Below are positions 60,634 to 64,000 of a stretch of DNA of 64,000 nucleotides, one piece after another. Position numbers and translations under genes: made by a program. This stretch comes from PALSA-129 sp050014595 (GTDB taxonomy: Bacteria > Acidobacteriota > Terriglobia > Bryobacterales > Bryobacteraceae): assembly GCA_050014595.1 (NCBI GenBank), contig JBEKDA010000014.1, positions 39,979-103,978 of the forward strand, in the 5' to 3' direction. Position 1 is the first letter of the stretch, and each line of letters starts with the position of its first letter. The notes beneath the pieces were generated by a model. The model was not told where the DNA came from. It ran no database searches and worked only from the letters and a program-made list of their open reading frames with translations.

Positions 60634-62442
60634 ATGAGCACCACGAGCATTCTTAGAACGGGTTTTTCGAGATGGAGCAGGCTGGCGGTGGCCGGGCTGG
60701 TATTGGCCTCGTCGGCGTTTGTTTACGCCCAGACCAAGGAGGAAAAAGACAAGGCGAAGAAAGCCCCTCCACCGGCCCACAAGACTGAAGCGCCTCAGAA
60801 GACGGCTCCACCAGCTCAAAAGTCCGTTGCGCCGACCGCTCCGCTGAAGGGCGGGACGCCGGCCACCAACACGACTCCGGTCCATCCACCCGCCACCATG
60901 AAGGGCGGGACGCCGACAACCACCAACACGACTCCGGTCCATCCACCCACCACCATGAAGGGCGGGACGCCGGCCACCACCAACACGACTCCGGTCCATC
61001 CACCCACCACCATGAAGGGCGGCGAGGCACCGGTCAGGCAGCCCGGCACGGTCAACAGCAGTAACCCGGTTCGCCAGCCCGGCGCCGTCAACGGCGCTCA
61101 ACCACCGGTTCGACAACCGGGCGGAATAACGGGCGGCAACGCAGGCCGCCAGAGCCACCCGGACTTCCACGGCGCCAATAACACGCAGGTGCACTATGGT
61201 TCCAACGGCCAGCCGCGGGTGGTGCAGGCGCGCGGAATGACGATCGTGCATACGCCCGCGGGTACGCGCCAGGTCGTGGTGGAGCGGCCCGACCATACGA
61301 TGATTGTGACCAATGGCGCCAGAAACGGCTTCGTCCAGCGGCCCTACGTGGTTGGCAACGTGAGTTATGTACAGCGCACCTACTTTGTTGGCGGAGTCTC
61401 TTATGCGCGCCTCTACCGGCCGTATATGTTCGGGGGGATTTCGCTGAACGTGTATGTGCCGGGGCGATACTACGCGCCCGGATTTTACGCTTGGGCCTAC
61501 AATCCTTGGGCCACGCCGGTGGTGTACAACTGGGGGTGGGTGGGAAGTCCATGGATCGGGTTCTATGGCGGATGGTTCACGCCTTATCCCACCTATACTA
61601 ACGCCACCTTCTGGCTGACCGACTATGTGATCGCAATGAGCTTGCAGCAGGCGTACCAGGACCGCATGGCCGCGGCCGCCAATGCTCAGCCTTACCAGGC
61701 GAGCACCACGCCGCTTACGCCGGAGGTAAAGCAGGAGATTGCCGACGAGGTCCGCCTGCAACTGAACGAGGAACGGGCCGCTGCGCAGAATCCCAATGCG
61801 GCGTCCGGCGTTCCAGCATTCCTCACCGACAATTCCGCTCACGTGTTCGTGGTATCGAGCAGCCTTTTTCTGATGACGAATGGCGGCGCCGAATGCCCGG
61901 TGACGGAAGGCGACGTGCTGCAGATGATCGCACCACCGCCGCCGGGTACGCCGAGCGCGAACGTGGTGGTTCTGGCGTCAAAGGGGGGTGAGTGCCGCAG
62001 GGGCAGCCGGGTTTCCGTGGGAATCACGGACCTGGCGGACATGGTAAGCCAGATGCGCGCCACCATCGACCAGGGGCTGGGCGTATTGCAGAAGGGCCAG
62101 GGAGGCATTCCGGCGCCGCCCGCCGCCGCCCAGGCGCAACCGGTAGAGGCGGCCTATGCGGCTGCAGCGCCTCCGCCCGACGCCAACGTGGCGACTGAGC
62201 TCACGCAACAGGCCCAGGCATCCACCCAGGCGGAAAGCGATGCGCTCAACCAGGCGCAGCAGGCCGCGCCCGCCGACAGCGGCGCGAACACCGTCAACAT
62301 CAGCCTGGGAATGAGCATCGACGACGTGGTGGCCGCGCTAGGCAAGCCCCAGCAGATCGCCGACCTGGGATCCAAGAAGACGTATTTCTACAGCAACATG
62401 AAGGTGATCTTCACGGACGGGAAGGTGACCGACGTTCAGTAA
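60634..62442 (+). CDS. Exported repeat protein with BamE-like C-terminus
   Basis: The 602-aa protein has a signal peptide (residues 1-33, ending AFVYAQ) and a Lys/Pro-rich disordered region. Three tandem KGGTP(A/T)TTNTTPVHPP units lie at residues 72-127 and VRQPG repeats to about 165. Residues 200-330 are Tyr/Trp/Pro-rich and beta-like (PYVVGNVSYVQRTYFVGGVS, YYAPGFYAWAYNPWATPVVY). The C-terminus (about 550-602) resembles the BamE/SmpA fold (LGMSIDDVVAALGKPQQIAD, then YSNMKVIFTDGKVTDV). From memory, similar Acidobacteria proteins are annotated as hypothetical. A surface or envelope role is inferred. It has a real promoter and Shine-Dalgarno, unlike most neighbours. Confidence 0.75.
   Translation: MSTTSILRTGFSRWSRLAVAGLVLASSAFVYAQTKEEKDKAKKAPPPAHKTEAPQKTAPPAQKSVAPTAPLKGGTPATNTTPVHPPATMKGGTPTTTNTTPVHPPTTMKGGTPATTNTTPVHPPTTMKGGEAPVRQPGTVNSSNPVRQPGAVNGAQPPVRQPGGITGGNAGRQSHPDFHGANNTQVHYGSNGQPRVVQARGMTIVHTPAGTRQVVVERPDHTMIVTNGARNGFVQRPYVVGNVSYVQRTYFVGGVSYARLYRPYMFGGISLNVYVPGRYYAPGFYAWAYNPWATPVVYNWGWVGSPWIGFYGGWFTPYPTYTNATFWLTDYVIAMSLQQAYQDRMAAAANAQPYQASTTPLTPEVKQEIADEVRLQLNEERAAAQNPNAASGVPAFLTDNSAHVFVVSSSLFLMTNGGAECPVTEGDVLQMIAPPPPGTPSANVVVLASKGGECRRGSRVSVGITDLADMVSQMRATIDQGLGVLQKGQGGIPAPPAAAQAQPVEAAYAAAAPPPDANVATELTQQAQASTQAESDALNQAQQAAPADSGANTVNISLGMSIDDVVAALGKPQQIADLGSKKTYFYSNMKVIFTDGKVTDVQ
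60847..61014 (+). repeat. Tandem coding repeat (54, 57 and 57 bp)
   Basis: Units at 60847-60900, 60901-60957 and 60958-61014 are nearly identical and encode KGGTPATNTTPVHPPATM-like blocks. The second and third units carry one extra codon (ACC) relative to the first. Confidence 0.9.
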
Positions 62443-62450
62443 TTTGATTT

Positions 62451-62605
62451 GTAGCGCCGGCGGTCTTTGCCGCCGGTTCTCTCCTTGAATACGTACTGGC
62501 ATGGAGGACTGCGCCATTGGGTCCTGAGAACTCCAACGTCTTGGTGGCGATGGTCAAGCGCGCATAAGACACCGGCGGCAAGACCGCCGGCGCTACCAGT
62601 TGGTC
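62451..62605 (+). repeat. Inverted pair of GTAGCGCCGGCGGTC hairpins
   Basis: One copy runs forward at 62451-62477 and a second in reverse complement at 62571-62605, flanking 93 bp without a gene. Each copy is itself a hairpin. The pair lies between convergent genes and could be a small composite element or a bidirectional terminator. Confidence 0.8.
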
Positions 62606-62606
62606 C

Positions 62607-63632
62607 TTAAGTCACCACCACCTTGCCAAACTGCGCGTGGCTCTCCAGCCGCTCATGCGCGGCGCGGATTTCGGCTAGCGGATAGACCGAATCCACCACC
62701 GGCCGCAGTTGTCCACGGAAGACGAATTTCAGGACTTGATGCAGTTCGGCCATTGTGCCCATGAAGGAACCGAGCAGGCTCCATTGCTTGCTGAAGAGAT
62801 ATCGCAGATCGACGCGCGCATCGTAGCCGGTGGTCGAGCCGCAGGTGACCAGGCGGCCGCCGGGGGCGAGCGACTCCAGGCTCTTCGGCCAGGTAGCCGC
62901 GCCCACGTGTTCCACCACAACATCGACACCGCGTTTGCCGGTGAGCTTGCGCACTTCGGCGGGAATATCGTCGCGATAATGATCGATCACGTGGTCGGCG
63001 CCGAGTTCGAGTGCCCGCGCCAGCTTGTCAACGCCAGAAGCGGTTGAGATGACGCGGCACTGAAACATTTTGGCGATCTGGATAGCGGCCGACCCGACAC
63101 CACTCGAAGCCGCCAGCACCAGCACGTCTTCCCCCGGAAGCAGGCGCGCGCGCGTGATGAGCATGTGCCACGCGGTGAGGAAGACCAGCGGAGTTGCGGC
63201 GGCTGCTTCAAAGCTCAAGGCGTCAGGGATTTGGATGACGCTATACTCGGGCGCGGCCAGCAGCTCGGTGTTGCCGCCGTCATGCCCGTAGCCAAACACG
63301 GAGTAGCGGCGGCACTGGTTGTCGCGGCCGGCCAGGCACTGATGGCATTGGCGGCAGCTCAGGCCCGGCGAAAGCAGGACGCGCCAGCCCGGGCGCACGC
63401 GCTCGCAGCCGTCGCCCACGGCCACGATTTCCCCTGCGATGTCGCTGCCCAACACGTGCGGCATGGCAAACTTCATGCCGGGAATGCCGGCGCGCACAAA
63501 GAGGTCCAGGTGGTTCAGCGCACAGGCGCGCACGCGCACCAGAACCTGGCCGGGGCGCATGACGGGATCAGGCACGTCCTCATAGACCAATACGTCCGGC
63601 CCGCCGTGCCGGTGGATGCGAGCGGCTTTCAT
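62607..63632 (-). CDS. Zinc-containing MDR alcohol dehydrogenase/quinone-oxidoreductase-like enzyme
   Basis: The 341-aa protein belongs to the medium-chain dehydrogenase superfamily. It has a GroES-like domain with HVLGSDIAGEIVAVGDG near 59-75, four structural-zinc cysteines (Cys93, Cys96, Cys99, Cys107) and a Rossmann domain with VLVLAASSGVGSAAIQIAK near 168-186. The ALNHLDLFVRAGIPG segment places an Asn-His pair where many zinc enzymes have a catalytic Cys, so catalytic zinc may be absent although structural zinc is kept. It reduces or oxidises an unknown alcohol, quinone or enoyl substrate with NAD(P)H. Confidence 0.87.
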   Translation of the reverse strand: MKAARIHRHGGPDVLVYEDVPDPVMRPGQVLVRVRACALNHLDLFVRAGIPGMKFAMPHVLGSDIAGEIVAVGDGCERVRPGWRVLLSPGLSCRQCHQCLAGRDNQCRRYSVFGYGHDGGNTELLAAPEYSVIQIPDALSFEAAAATPLVFLTAWHMLITRARLLPGEDVLVLAASSGVGSAAIQIAKMFQCRVISTASGVDKLARALELGADHVIDHYRDDIPAEVRKLTGKRGVDVVVEHVGAATWPKSLESLAPGGRLVTCGSTTGYDARVDLRYLFSKQWSLLGSFMGTMAELHQVLKFVFRGQLRPVVDSVYPLAEIRAAHERLESHAQFGKVVVT

Positions 63633-63641
63633 CCGTACAGT

Positions 63642-63893
63642 TTACTTCTTCGCGGCGGTGAAGGTGATGCCCATGCTGCCCGGCGGAATGCTCTCGGTTT
63701 CCACCTTCACATCCAGATTGCGGTGGCCCCTGTCGCTCAAGAGCTGCACCAAAACTTCACGCGCCCGTTCCACCTCAGCGGCTTCATAGGGCCGCTCGAC
63801 GGCCAGCGGCACTTCGCGCTCCGTAAGGCGGAGTTGAATCTGATCCTGCGAAACCGGAAAACCGCGATAGGTAATGGACCCATAAGCGCTAAC
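63642..63893 (-). pseudogene. 5'-truncated POTRA-like (outer-membrane assembly) fragment
   Basis: The minus frame ending at TAA 63642-63644 reads YGSITYRGFPVSQDQIQLRL, then PYEAAEVERAREVLVQLLSD, RGHRNLDVKVETESIPPGSM and FTAAKK. The strand-helix-helix-strand-strand pattern fits a POTRA domain of BamA/FtsQ-like proteins. An in-frame TAA lies immediately upstream (63894-63896) and there is no start codon, so the front of the gene is gone. The break coincides with the likely left end of the element at 63881. The ADH gene follows 9 bp downstream, so both were probably one operon. Confidence 0.55.
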
Positions 63894-63900
63894 TTAAGCA

Positions 63901-63929
63901 TTGATGAATGTTAATATTTGCGCTACACT
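63901..63929 (+). promoter_or_regulatory. Promoter of the transposase-like gene
   Basis: TTGATG (63901-63906), a 17-bp spacer and TACACT (63924-63929) are followed 6 nt later by ATG 63936. This is the most complete example of the near-leaderless layout, with both boxes visible. Confidence 0.65.
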
Positions 63930-63935
63930 TTGGCC

Positions 63936-64000
63936 ATGCAACCTCTCGACGAGGACTGGAAGTTGCTACTGGATTTATTGCCTCCGGGTTGGGAACAACA
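63936..64000 (+). CDS. N-terminus of a probable IS4-family transposase (cut by window end)
   Basis: The 21 visible residues read MQPLDEDWKLLLDLLPPGWE and continue past the window. An N-terminus with W...L..LLPP.W is, from memory, common in IS4-family transposases of Acidobacteria and Proteobacteria. No catalytic residues are visible, so the call rests on this short motif and on the promoter and broken-gene context. Confidence 0.45.
   Translation, partial: MQPLDEDWKLLLDLLPPGWEQ

Larger units (their letters stand above)
63881..64000 (+). mobile_element. Left end of a probable IS4-type insertion sequence (partial)
   Basis: CATAAGCGCTAACTTAA (from about 63881) looks like a terminal sequence, lies exactly where the POTRA-like frame is lost, and is followed by a promoter and a transposase-like start. 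The right end is outside the window, so the boundary and family are inferred. Confidence 0.45.

Overview
The window looks like chromosomal DNA of an Acidobacteriota member, most likely a Bryobacterales/Ca. Solibacter-type soil organism. This is inferred from the high GC content, the very large TonB-dependent receptors with an N-terminal carboxypeptidase-regulatory domain and a terminal Phe, the secreted BNR-repeat protein, DUF4159, DUF711 and DUF4861 proteins, Gly/Arg-rich insertions in exported proteins, and abundant extragenic palindromes. No marker such as 16S rRNA is present, so the taxonomic call is inference. No CRISPR array, prophage or replication origin was seen.

Layout. 0-6.7 kb: tail of a spermidine-synthase-like gene, a secreted BNR protein, a broken Tat-exported hydrolase-like gene and an octaheme cytochrome with HEAT/TPR tail. 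6.7-16.1 kb: a 1356-aa TonB receptor with a clear promoter and terminator, a TPR protein, an FKBP-DinB fusion and a convergent second receptor. 16.3-18.5 kb: an ECF sigma/anti-sigma pair. 18.7-22.7 kb: a glycosyltransferase and a BlaI/BlaR1-like pair whose sensor carries a GWxTD domain. 22.7-23.3 kb: decayed toxin/nuclease debris. 23.3-30 kb: a multicopy-type hypothetical protein, M48 and M14 peptidases, a class V aminotransferase and two look-alike small basic proteins around a gene-free 640-bp stretch. 30-32.6 kb: DUF4861-GH105, probably for pectin side chains. 32.8-36.3 kb: a cysS/cystathionine-lyase-like/threonine-dehydratase-like operon on the minus strand. 36.6-43.2 kb: a tight operon uppS-cdsA-larC-metG-tatD-polyprenyl synthase. 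43.2-48.2 kb: hemerythrin, STAS, an NAD(P)-binding protein, a receptor gene interrupted by an in-frame TAG, an ABC ATPase stub and a VapBC-type module. 48.4-53.6 kb: FucP-type permease, metallophosphoesterase, DinB, EamA, tRNA-Ser(GGA) and a YVTN-propeller lipoprotein. 53.7-60.5 kb: a minus-strand run of S9, DUF4159, M28, ICMT-like and DUF711 genes. 60.6-64 kb: a secreted repeat protein, an MDR-type dehydrogenase, a POTRA-like fragment and the left end of what looks like an IS4-type element.

The overall picture is a scavenging heterotroph: outer-membrane receptors, several exported peptidases, pectin enzymes and a sugar permease, with housekeeping operons between them.

Two signals stand out beyond ordinary gene content. 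First, at least a dozen genes have a -10 box (TANNNT or close) ending only 6-8 nt before the start codon, which predicts leaderless mRNAs; this also corrects several start sites. Second, the intergenic space is built from several dispersed hairpin families. One shows compensatory base changes between copies, and one appears to have entered a coding sequence as a translated in-frame repeat.
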